Shown: piece after piece, positions 56,335 to 64,000 of the stretch
How positions within the stretch are numbered: the stretch's first letter is position 1
Layout of the letters: each line of letters begins with the position of its first letter
Notes under the pieces: generated by a model
What the model saw: the letters and a program-made list of their open reading frames with translations, nothing else
Database searches by the model: none
What the model was told of the DNA's origin: nothing
Program-made: the position numbers and the translations under genes
Origin: an uncultured beta proteobacterium
GTDB lineage: Bacteria > Pseudomonadota > Gammaproteobacteria > Burkholderiales > Rhodocyclaceae
Assembly (NCBI GenBank): GCA_903908065.1
Contig: CAIVQO010000070.1
Coordinates: forward strand, 1 to 64,000
Length of the DNA stretch: 64,000 nucleotides
Direction of reading: 5' to 3'

Positions 56335-57503
56335 TGCGACTCAACCCGGCCGAGTTGCCGGAGCCCACGGCCGACGCCCGCGCCGCCAGCGAAATGCTGG
56401 ATGCGGTGATCGCCGCCGAGATCGGGGCACGCGGCGGCTGGATCAGCTTTGCCCGCTACATGGAACTCGCGCTCTACGAGCCGGGCCTGGGCTATTACGC
56501 CGGCGGGGCGCAGAAGTTCGGCGACCACGCGGAGGGCGGCGACTTCCTCACCGCGCCTGAAATCACCCCGCTTTTCGCACAGGCCCTGGCCCGGCAGGTG
56601 GCGCAGGTGCTACGCGCATCCGCCCCCATGGTGATCGAAGCCGGCGCCGGCAGCGGCCGGCTCGCCGCCGACCTGCTGCCGGCACTCGACGCCCTCGGCT
56701 GCCTGCCGCAACGCTATCGCATACTCGAAGTATCCGGCGCCCTGCGTGCGCGCCAGCAGGCAACCCTCGCGCAACGCGCACCCGCCCACCTTGAGCGCGT
56801 GGAATGGCTGGATTCCCTGCCCGAGCATTTTTCCGGCTGCCTGCTCGGCAACGAGGTGCTCGACGCGATGCCCAGCCACGCCTTGAACTGGACCGAGGAC
56901 AGCCGCATCGAGGAGATCGGCGTCACACTCAAGGACGGCCGGCTGATCGAAGCGGCGCGACCGGCCGCCGGCGCGTTGTTGTCGGCCGCACAGGCCATGT
57001 CGATCGAAGGCCCCTGGCGCGGCGAACTCAGTCTCGCGGTGCGCGCCTGGATCAGCGACCTGTCACGCCGCCTCGAACAAGGTGCCCTGCTGCTGATCGA
57101 CTACGGGCTGCCGCGCCACGAGCTCTACCACCCGCAACGCAATGGCGGCAGCATCCGCTGCCATTACCGGCACCGGGTACACCAGGACGCCTTCTGGTAT
57201 CCGGGCCTGTCCGACATCACCTCGCATGTCGATTTCACTGCGGTGGCCGAGTCCGGCTTCGATGCCGGACTGGAGGTGCTGGGCTATTGCAGCCAGGCCA
57301 ACTTCCTCCTCAACTGCGGCATCGGCGATCTGCTGGGAGAAAGCGGCTCCCTGGATAGCGCAGCCCTGCGCACGCGCGGCGCAGTGAACGTGCTGCTGTC
57401 ACCCAACGAGATGGGCGAACTGTTCAAGGTGATCGCGCTGGGTCGCGGCCTGCCCGCCCCGCTGCTGGGCTTCGCCCGCGGCGACAAGGTGCATACGCTC
57501 TAA
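56334..57503 (+). CDS. SAM-dependent methyltransferase, MidA/NDUFAF7 family
   Basis: ISFARYMELALYEPGLGYYAGGAQKFGDHAEGGDFLTAPEITPLFAQALARQ. Confidence 0.93.
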   Translation: MRLNPAELPEPTADARAASEMLDAVIAAEIGARGGWISFARYMELALYEPGLGYYAGGAQKFGDHAEGGDFLTAPEITPLFAQALARQVAQVLRASAPMVIEAGAGSGRLAADLLPALDALGCLPQRYRILEVSGALRARQQATLAQRAPAHLERVEWLDSLPEHFSGCLLGNEVLDAMPSHALNWTEDSRIEEIGVTLKDGRLIEAARPAAGALLSAAQAMSIEGPWRGELSLAVRAWISDLSRRLEQGALLLIDYGLPRHELYHPQRNGGSIRCHYRHRVHQDAFWYPGLSDITSHVDFTAVAESGFDAGLEVLGYCSQANFLLNCGIGDLLGESGSLDSAALRTRGAVNVLLSPNEMGELFKVIALGRGLPAPLLGFARGDKVHTL

Positions 57504-57504
57504 T

Positions 57505-58239
57505 TCAGTCCAAAAGGCCGAGGCGGATCGCCAGCGCCACGGCGTGCGTCTTGTTGGCGGCGCCCAGCTTGCTGATGGCATTGGCCATGTGGAAGTTCAC
57601 GGTGCGCTCGCCGACCCCGGTGATCACCGATATCTCGGCAGCGGTACTGCCTTCCGCCGCCAGGCGCAGGCACCCCAGTTCGCGCTCAGTAAGGCGGTTG
57701 ATCGATTCGTTGCGCTGCCAGGACTGGAACTCGCCGAACAGGCGCTGGTGCACCACGCGCGCCAGCCACTGCATCATCGGCAGCTTGCTTTTTATTTCGT
57801 CCGCGTCGAGCGGGCCGCCGCGACGCGCCAGCGTCAGCATGCCGAAGCCGCCGGAGGCATCGTGCAGGGGCTGGACCCAGCCGTGATTCAGTCCGATGGA
57901 CAAGGTGTCCTGTGCCAGCGCCGCCAGCGATTCCGCGGCGAACAGTTCGCGCGACCAGACCAGCGGCGTATCGGCGTCCCGCGCATGCCGGATCATCGGA
58001 TCGATGCCGTGGTAGCCGCGCCTCAGGTAGCGCTGCTGCCAGGCCAGGGGATAGTTGCTGGTCATCACGTATCGCCAGCCGGTATCGGGATCGGTCACCC
58101 CGATCAGATAGGCGAGATACTCGAAGCCGAGGCTGCGTGCACCGAGCACGGCGCCGTCGAAAAAATCGCGTTCGGGCCCGCCGGCATCCAGTAGATACGC
58201 CAGCCCAGGATTCGGAACGTCTGCCGCGTTGGCGACCAT
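57505..58239 (-). CDS. LuxR-type regulator with autoinducer-binding domain
   Basis: AHL-pocket-type residues in AWQQRYLRRGYHGIDPMIRH...TPLVWS (W, Y, D-P, W pattern); C-terminal HTH LTERELGCLRLAAEGSTAAEISVITGVGERTVNFHMANAISKLG. Confidence 0.93.
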   Translation of the reverse strand: MVANAADVPNPGLAYLLDAGGPERDFFDGAVLGARSLGFEYLAYLIGVTDPDTGWRYVMTSNYPLAWQQRYLRRGYHGIDPMIRHARDADTPLVWSRELFAAESLAALAQDTLSIGLNHGWVQPLHDASGGFGMLTLARRGGPLDADEIKSKLPMMQWLARVVHQRLFGEFQSWQRNESINRLTERELGCLRLAAEGSTAAEISVITGVGERTVNFHMANAISKLGAANKTHAVALAIRLGLLD

Positions 58240-58452
58240 GCAATGACCGAGGAACGAGGAGGGAAGGCGCTTTGTAACGGCGGGGCGCCGCCTTGTCAAG
58301 CCGAAGATGGCGAAATTCTTTTAAATATCAATATACTCGCGATACGCAACCGTCGAATCTGCGACAATTTGGGCCTTCGGATCTTCTACACGCATGTCGC
58401 CATCTCATTTGTCGCGGACGCGCACCGGTCCCCAGGGGAATCGGTCCTGACC

Positions 58453-59760
58453 ATGCCGCGCTCCATGCCCATGCTCCGGCAGTTCGGCGCACGCCTGGTC
58501 GAGCCGGCCTTGCGCAACGTCGCCTACATCGAGCGACGCCTGTCCGCCTTCGCCATCCTGGCCATCGTCACCTTTCCGCTTTACTACTATGTCTGGGAAT
58601 ACGTGTTTCCCCAGCGCTACGAAAGCCTGAGCTTGCGCCTGATCGGCTCGGCGCTGTTCCTGCCCATGCTGTTTGCGAACCAGTGGCCGGACTGGATGCG
58701 GCGCTGGCTGCCCTACTACTGGTATTTCGCGCTGCTGTATTCGCTACCGTTTTTCTTCAGCTTCATGCTGCTGAAGAACAATGGCGCCGATGTCTGGATC
58801 GGCTCGGCACTGGTCGCGGTATTCGTCATGATCCTGCTATTGGACTGGGTCACCCTGATCGGCCAGTTCCTGCTTGGCAGCGGCCTGGCCTATCTTGCGT
58901 TCTCGCTGACGGGCGACGGTAACCTGCCGGCCTTCGAGCGCTGGGACTATGTCGCCATCGCCGGCTTCGCCGTGGTTGCCGGCGCCGTCACCAACTACGA
59001 TGCCGAGCGCATCCGGATCGAGCAGGAACGGGCGATGCTGGCTACCGCCGGCAGCATTGCCCACGAACTGCGCACGCCGCTGCTCGGCATCCGGGCGGGG
59101 GCCGCGGGACTGTCCAATTACCTGCCGACGCTGATCGAGGCCTACCGGTTGGCACAGGCGCATGGCCTGCCGGTCGAGTCGATACGCACGGCGCACCTCG
59201 ACAGCCTGCACGGCGTGCTGGAGCGCATCGATTCCGAGGCGCGCCAGTCCAATGCCATCATCGACATGATGCTGGTCAATGCCCGATCGGCCGGCGCCAT
59301 CAAGCAGGCCTTGCAGCCCTGCTCGATTGCCGCCTGCGTCGAGACCGCGTTGCGCCGTTACCCCTTCTCCGATGACGAACGTCGCCTGGTTTCCTGGGAC
59401 AAGGGCGATGATTTCAGTTTTCGTGGCGTCGAACTGCTGATGGTGCATGTCCTGTTCAACCTGATCAAGAACGCCCTGCGCCACATCGTCCATGCTGGCA
59501 AGGGCGAGATCCGGCTGCGCATCGAAGCCGGCGACCGCCATCGCCTGATCGTCCGCGACAGCGGCGGCGGCATCCCTGGCGATGTCCTGCCGCACATCTT
59601 CGAACGCTTCTATTCCTCCACCGGCGATGACACGGTACTGGGCGCCGGTATCGGGCTCGCCTTCTGCCGCGACGTCATGGCGGCTTTCGGTGGCACGATC
59701 AGCTGCGAATCGGTGCATGGCGAGTACACCCGGTTCGAACTCAATTTTCCTGCCGCATGA
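58453..59760 (+). CDS. Membrane sensor histidine kinase, CqsS/LqsS-like
   Basis: Six or so N-terminal TM helices, ATAGSIAHELRTPLLGIRAGAAGLSNYLPTLIEAY, HATPase RDSGGGIPGDVLPHIFERFYSS; next to CqsA/LqsA-like synthase gene. Confidence 0.85.
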   Translation: MPRSMPMLRQFGARLVEPALRNVAYIERRLSAFAILAIVTFPLYYYVWEYVFPQRYESLSLRLIGSALFLPMLFANQWPDWMRRWLPYYWYFALLYSLPFFFSFMLLKNNGADVWIGSALVAVFVMILLLDWVTLIGQFLLGSGLAYLAFSLTGDGNLPAFERWDYVAIAGFAVVAGAVTNYDAERIRIEQERAMLATAGSIAHELRTPLLGIRAGAAGLSNYLPTLIEAYRLAQAHGLPVESIRTAHLDSLHGVLERIDSEARQSNAIIDMMLVNARSAGAIKQALQPCSIAACVETALRRYPFSDDERRLVSWDKGDDFSFRGVELLMVHVLFNLIKNALRHIVHAGKGEIRLRIEAGDRHRLIVRDSGGGIPGDVLPHIFERFYSSTGDDTVLGAGIGLAFCRDVMAAFGGTISCESVHGEYTRFELNFPAA

Positions 59761-60788
59761 ACAACTACGCGATCCAGCCCTTCCATTTTCCGACCACCGT
59801 CGCCTTCGTCGACGACAGCTTGCAGTTCCTGTCCAACCTCAGCCTGCAACTCGATTCGCGCCTCGCCTATCGGCTCTACAGTTCGCCCTTCGCCGCCCTG
59901 GTGGCGCTCAACGGCAGCGCCCGGGTGCCGCCGGTGGCGGAGCGCTTCTTTTCGCTCTACCGGCATCGCAACGACAAGAGCGTGACGCGCCACGTGATCG
60001 ACGTCAGCCTGGACATGATCCATCGCGAAGTGCATAACGAGCATCGCTTCGAGCAGGTATCGGTGGTGGTGGTCGACTACGACATGCCGGAGATCGACGG
60101 TCTTGAGTTCTGCCGCAGCCTGAAGAGCAAGGCGCTCAAAAAGATCCTGCTCACCGGCAAGGCCGACGAACAGACCGCCGTGCGCGCCTTCAACGAAAAG
60201 ACCATCGACCGCTTCATCCGCAAGCAGGACGACGACGTCATGTCGCAGCTGAATCGCGCGATTGCCGAATTGCAGCGCGAGCACTTCGACCAGATCGAGC
60301 ACATGCTGGCCGATGCACTCTCGGTCGGATCGCACCTGTTCCTCAGCGATACGGCATTTGCCGAGCGTTTCCGCGAGATCACGCGCCGCCTGAACATCGT
60401 CGAGCATTACCTTTGCTGCGCGCCGGACGGCATCCTGATGCTCGACATGGGCGGCGCCGCCCACCTGCTGATCGTGCAGACCGAAGAGATGATGCGCGGG
60501 CATTACGAGATCGCCTATGACCAGGGCGCTCCCGATGAATTGCTGGCCCGGCTGCGCGACGGACGCAGCCTGCCCTACTTCTGGAAGACCGCCGGCAACT
60601 ATTCGCCGATCTACGACGACTGGCAGGCCTGCATGTACCCGGCCGAGGAGTTCCAGGGCCGCGAGTGGTACCTCTATGCCGTAGTCAGGAACCCCGGCGC
60701 CTTCAACCTGAAGTACGTGTTCCCCTATGGCGACTACCTGGAGCGCCTCGACAGCGAGGCGCGCCAGGGGATCGCCCGCGGCGACTAG
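59757..60788 (+). CDS. LqsR-like response regulator with divergent receiver domain
   Basis: FVDDS ... VVVVDYDMPEIDGLEFCRSLKSKALKKILLTGKADE; ATG overlaps upstream TGA; no recognised DNA-binding domain. Confidence 0.75.
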   Translation: MNNYAIQPFHFPTTVAFVDDSLQFLSNLSLQLDSRLAYRLYSSPFAALVALNGSARVPPVAERFFSLYRHRNDKSVTRHVIDVSLDMIHREVHNEHRFEQVSVVVVDYDMPEIDGLEFCRSLKSKALKKILLTGKADEQTAVRAFNEKTIDRFIRKQDDDVMSQLNRAIAELQREHFDQIEHMLADALSVGSHLFLSDTAFAERFREITRRLNIVEHYLCCAPDGILMLDMGGAAHLLIVQTEEMMRGHYEIAYDQGAPDELLARLRDGRSLPYFWKTAGNYSPIYDDWQACMYPAEEFQGREWYLYAVVRNPGAFNLKYVFPYGDYLERLDSEARQGIARGD

Positions 60789-60815
60789 GTACCGTCGCGC
60801 GCGGGCACCACCGGT

Positions 60816-62099
60816 TCAGGCCGCCACGGCTTCGCGCCTGACGTCGGCCGCCGGCGCACCGCGGACGCGCTGCTTGCGGCGCGTCGAACCCCAGGAGGCG
60901 AGGCCCACTTCATCGCGAATCTCGCGGCACACCTCGACCAGCCGCTCCAGGTCGGTGGACGCCAAGCCGGCATGGACGGAGAAGCGCATCAAGGCCCGGC
61001 TCTTGGGCGTGGCCGGGGCGCAGAAGATGGCACCGAAAACGCCGCGCGACTCGAGGGCGTCGCGCAAGACGATGGTGGCCTGCTCGGTTCCCGATTCCAG
61101 CGAAATGATCTGGCAGGCGCTGCCGTTGAGGTTGTAGCCCAGGGCATCCAGCTCGTGGCGCAGGTAGGCCGCGTTTTCACGCAGGCGCTCGCGGCGCCAT
61201 CCTTCCTGGCGGATCACGCCGAGCGTCGCGGCAAGGCCGTGGATGTCGTGGGGCAACAGCGTCGAACTGAAGATCGCCGGATTCGACTCGCTCTTGAAGT
61301 ACTCGGCGAAGCGGCGCGAACAGGTGACGAATCCGGCGCGTCCGGCAAAGGCCTTGGCCAGGCTGGCGGTACGGAAATGCACCCGCTCGGCGAGCCCCAG
61401 TTCGACCACTAGGCCTTCACCGTTGGTCCCGTGGGTGCCCAGCGAATGCGACTCGTCGGCGACCAGGATGCAGCCCTGGGCTTCGCAGATCTCGACGATT
61501 TCGCGTAGCGGAGCGATGCTGCCGGTGGTGCTGTAGATCGAATCCACCACCACCACGCCCGGACCGTGGCGCAGGATCTGGCGCTCGAGATGCTCGACCT
61601 CATTGTGGAACACGGTGATCGGGCGCGCGCCGGCGCACTTGATGCCCTCCCACAGCGACATGTGGGCCATCATGTCGGCATACACCGGCACCCCCTCGCC
61701 GGCGATCACCTGGATCAGGCCGGTATTGGCCGCATAGCCGGACTGGCACAGCACCCCGGCCTCGGCATGCATGAAGTCGGCCAGTTCCTGCTCGAAATCG
61801 GTATGCGGACAGGCGCCATGGACGAAAATGCCCGACATCAGCAGGCCGTTGCCGTCGCGCCGGATGCTGTCGACCATGGCGTCGAGGATGCGCGGATGGC
61901 GCGCCAGCGCCAGATAGTCGTTACTGCACAGTTGCAGGGCATCCGGACCCGGCAGGCGACCGCGCATGATGTGGCCGCCGGCCCAGGTGTTCTGCACCCG
62001 ATCACGGTAATAGGCCTCCAGCCGTAGGGCGGCGAACTCGGCCAGTTCCGGATTGCGATACTGAAGTTGCGGCCGCAAGGTGGTGACATTGCTTTTCAT
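60816..62099 (-). CDS. CqsA/LqsA-like alpha-hydroxyketone autoinducer synthase (PLP-dependent, AONS family)
   Basis: 427 aa; LQLCSNDYLALARHPRI, GNGLLMSGIFVHGACPHTDFEQELADFM, VADESHSLGTHG, TASLAKAFAGRAGFV (Schiff-base Lys). Confidence 0.88.
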   Translation of the reverse strand: MKSNVTTLRPQLQYRNPELAEFAALRLEAYYRDRVQNTWAGGHIMRGRLPGPDALQLCSNDYLALARHPRILDAMVDSIRRDGNGLLMSGIFVHGACPHTDFEQELADFMHAEAGVLCQSGYAANTGLIQVIAGEGVPVYADMMAHMSLWEGIKCAGARPITVFHNEVEHLERQILRHGPGVVVVDSIYSTTGSIAPLREIVEICEAQGCILVADESHSLGTHGTNGEGLVVELGLAERVHFRTASLAKAFAGRAGFVTCSRRFAEYFKSESNPAIFSSTLLPHDIHGLAATLGVIRQEGWRRERLRENAAYLRHELDALGYNLNGSACQIISLESGTEQATIVLRDALESRGVFGAIFCAPATPKSRALMRFSVHAGLASTDLERLVEVCREIRDEVGLASWGSTRRKQRVRGAPAADVRREAVAA

Positions 62100-62240
62100 G
62101 ATGAAACTCCTTTCGTTGGTCTAAACAGGAAAAAAACGACGCGAACACCCTCCCTCAAGGATCGCGAGAATCGTCGCGGTGGTTTCATTTCGCATCATTT
62201 CGGCCCTCCAGGGGGCAAAAATCTGCATTTTTTGCGAAAA

Positions 62241-62260
62241 ACCTGTCATTTCTGACAGTA
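62241..62260. promoter_or_regulatory. lux/las-box-like 20-mer ACCTGTCATTTCTGACAGTA
   Basis: Fits NNCT-N12-AGNN; core CTGTCA-TTTC-TGACAG is a perfect inverted repeat; in the divergent intergenic region. Confidence 0.6.
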
Positions 62261-62418
62261 GGAATTCGCCGGAAATTGCCCTAGGCTTGATCCCAGCCAA
62301 GCGCCGCGCAATTCGAGGGGGGAACCAAGGTTGCGCGGCGTCTCTGGCGACCTCGCCAGCGGTCTTTTTGTTGCCAAGCAGCCGCCATCCGCGCCGGCGT
62401 ACCCAGACTACCGACGAG

Positions 62419-64000
62419 ATGACGGACCGAGATTTGCCCCGCAGGAAATTGCGCCGCCGCCCGGCGGCGGAGAAACCCAACGCCCTGCGCGCCTTGTCCG
62501 GCAGCCCGACCGAGCTGCGCGCGCGCCGCCAGGCCGGCACATCCAGGCCGAAGGCATCCGACGAAGCGCTTGGGGTGCTGCAGGTGTGCCCGGACCCGAT
62601 CCTGTTGCTGCGCGACGAATGCGTCAGCCTGGCGAATCCGGCGGCGCTGGCCCTGTTTCGGGCGGACAACGTTGCCGCGCTGAACGGCGTGCATTGGCAC
62701 CGCCTTGTCGGCGCCGAATTCTGGACCTCGGCCGAAGCCCACTGCGGCACCCCGTCGGGCGGAGAAGCCGGACGCCTGGCACGCATGGAACTGCCCTGCC
62801 TGGCCCTGGACGGCAGCGCCCTGATTGCGGAATCGAGCAGTTGCCTGGTTACCCTGGGCGGCGAGCCTGCCGTGATGCTGTTGCTGCGCGACATCTCCGA
62901 GCAACGGCACGCCGAAGCCGAAAGGCGCCAGCAGCGAGCAAAGCTTGAACAACAATTGATCGGGCGCGCCGACGACCTGCGCCAGGCCCTCGCCGATGCG
63001 CGACTTGCCGACCAGGCCAAGGATGCCTTCCTGGCCAACGTGAGCCATGAACTGCGCACGCCGCTGAGCGCCATGATCGGCCTGCTCGACCTGGCCCGAA
63101 GCCACGCCGCCGACCCGACCCTGGACGGCTACCTGGACACGATGACGCGTGCCGGCAGGCATTTGTCGCGCATCATCGACGACCTGCTCGACCTCTCGAA
63201 GATCGTCGCCGGCCGCATGACGATCGAGGAGGTCGATTTCAGCCTGCGCGAAATCCTGAACCATGCCCAGCAAGTCCTGTCGCACAAGGCGGACGCCAAG
63301 GCCCTGCCGCTGAAGTTCCGCATCGATGACGAACTCCCCGATGCCTTGCGCGGCGATCCGCTGCGCATCGAGCAGATCCTGCTCAACCTGGTCGGCAATG
63401 CCATCAAGTTCACCGCGCGCGGGCAGGTGGAACTGCACGCCTCGCTGACCACGCGCAGCGAGACCCATGTCCGCCTCACGGTCGATGTCAGCGACACCGG
63501 CATCGGCATGACGCCGGAAGAAATCTCCGGCCTGTTCCAGCCCTTTGCCCAGGCCACCGCGACGACCAGCCGGAAGTACGGCGGCACGGGGCTCGGCCTG
63601 GCCTTGAGCCAGCGCCTGGCCGAGGCCATGGGCGGGCGCATCACGGTGCGCAGCCGCAAGGACGAAGGCAGCGTGTTCAGTTTCTCTCTGCGCCTGGCCA
63701 TGGGTGGCGCCGGCCCGAGTGTGCCAGCCCCCGTGCGTGAGCCCCCGGCCGACTACAGCCACGCGCGTGTGCTGCTGGTCGACGACGACCCGCTGAACAT
63801 CGAGATCGTCAGCGGAATGCTGCACGCAGTCGGCATTTATCCGCAGATCGCGGGCAACGGTCATGAAGCCATCACGCTGCTGGCAGCGGAAGGGCCGGCG
63901 GCCTTCGACCTGGTCCTGATGGACCTCCAGATGCCGGTGCTCGACGGCCACAGCGCGACGCGCCTGATCCGCGGCTGGCCGGATTTCGGCGCGCTGCCCA
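62419..64000 (+). CDS. Hybrid sensor histidine kinase with PAS-like, HisKA, HATPase and receiver domains (partial; runs off window end; not in ORF track)
   Basis: Translated from ATG 62419: LGVLQVCPDPILLLRDECVSLANPAALALF, FLANVSHELRTPLSAMIGLLDLA, DTGIGM...KYGGTGLGLALSQRLAEAMGG, VLLVDDDPLNIEIVSGML...LVLMDLQMPVLDGHSATRLIR. Confidence 0.92.
   Translation, partial: MTDRDLPRRKLRRRPAAEKPNALRALSGSPTELRARRQAGTSRPKASDEALGVLQVCPDPILLLRDECVSLANPAALALFRADNVAALNGVHWHRLVGAEFWTSAEAHCGTPSGGEAGRLARMELPCLALDGSALIAESSSCLVTLGGEPAVMLLLRDISEQRHAEAERRQQRAKLEQQLIGRADDLRQALADARLADQAKDAFLANVSHELRTPLSAMIGLLDLARSHAADPTLDGYLDTMTRAGRHLSRIIDDLLDLSKIVAGRMTIEEVDFSLREILNHAQQVLSHKADAKALPLKFRIDDELPDALRGDPLRIEQILLNLVGNAIKFTARGQVELHASLTTRSETHVRLTVDVSDTGIGMTPEEISGLFQPFAQATATTSRKYGGTGLGLALSQRLAEAMGGRITVRSRKDEGSVFSFSLRLAMGGAGPSVPAPVREPPADYSHARVLLVDDDPLNIEIVSGMLHAVGIYPQIAGNGHEAITLLAAEGPAAFDLVLMDLQMPVLDGHSATRLIRGWPDFGALP

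Overview
64 kb of GC-rich chromosome, probably from a betaproteobacterium (inferred from gene content and order, not proven). It is almost fully coding. Left to right: propionyl-CoA carboxylase / MeaB / methylmalonyl-CoA mutase operon; a two-partner-secretion locus (TpsB, a 2087-aa FHA-type TpsA, a FecR-domain protein) next to a large Ala/Glu coiled-coil protein; cutA-dsbD; a housekeeping block ribE-ribBA-ribH-nusB-thiL-pgpA-pncC-recA-recX-lptB-rpoN-hpf-ptsN-hprK; an acyl-CoA catabolism and regulation block; a tungstate (tup) transport operon with two substrate-binding paralogs and a ModE-type regulator; two ABC-F ATPases flanking a RHH/PIN toxin-antitoxin pair; ppk2; and at the right end a quorum-sensing island (LuxR-type regulator, CqsS/LqsS-like kinase, LqsR-like receiver protein, CqsA/LqsA-like synthase, hybrid kinase running off the window). 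Two observations stand out. (1) A dispersed ~22-bp motif, GCCGTGTCGCCAGCGCCGACTT, occurs about 11 times on both strands, in genes (all three reading frames) and between or at the ends of genes. (2) A perfect lux-box-like palindrome lies between the CqsA/LqsA-like gene and the hybrid kinase, suggesting wiring between AHL-type (LuxR) and alpha-hydroxyketone-type signalling. Several well-formed operator palindromes sit next to regulators (GntR, PadR, RHH antitoxin, ModE-like). All calls are from reading translated ORFs and sequence by eye; no database search was run.
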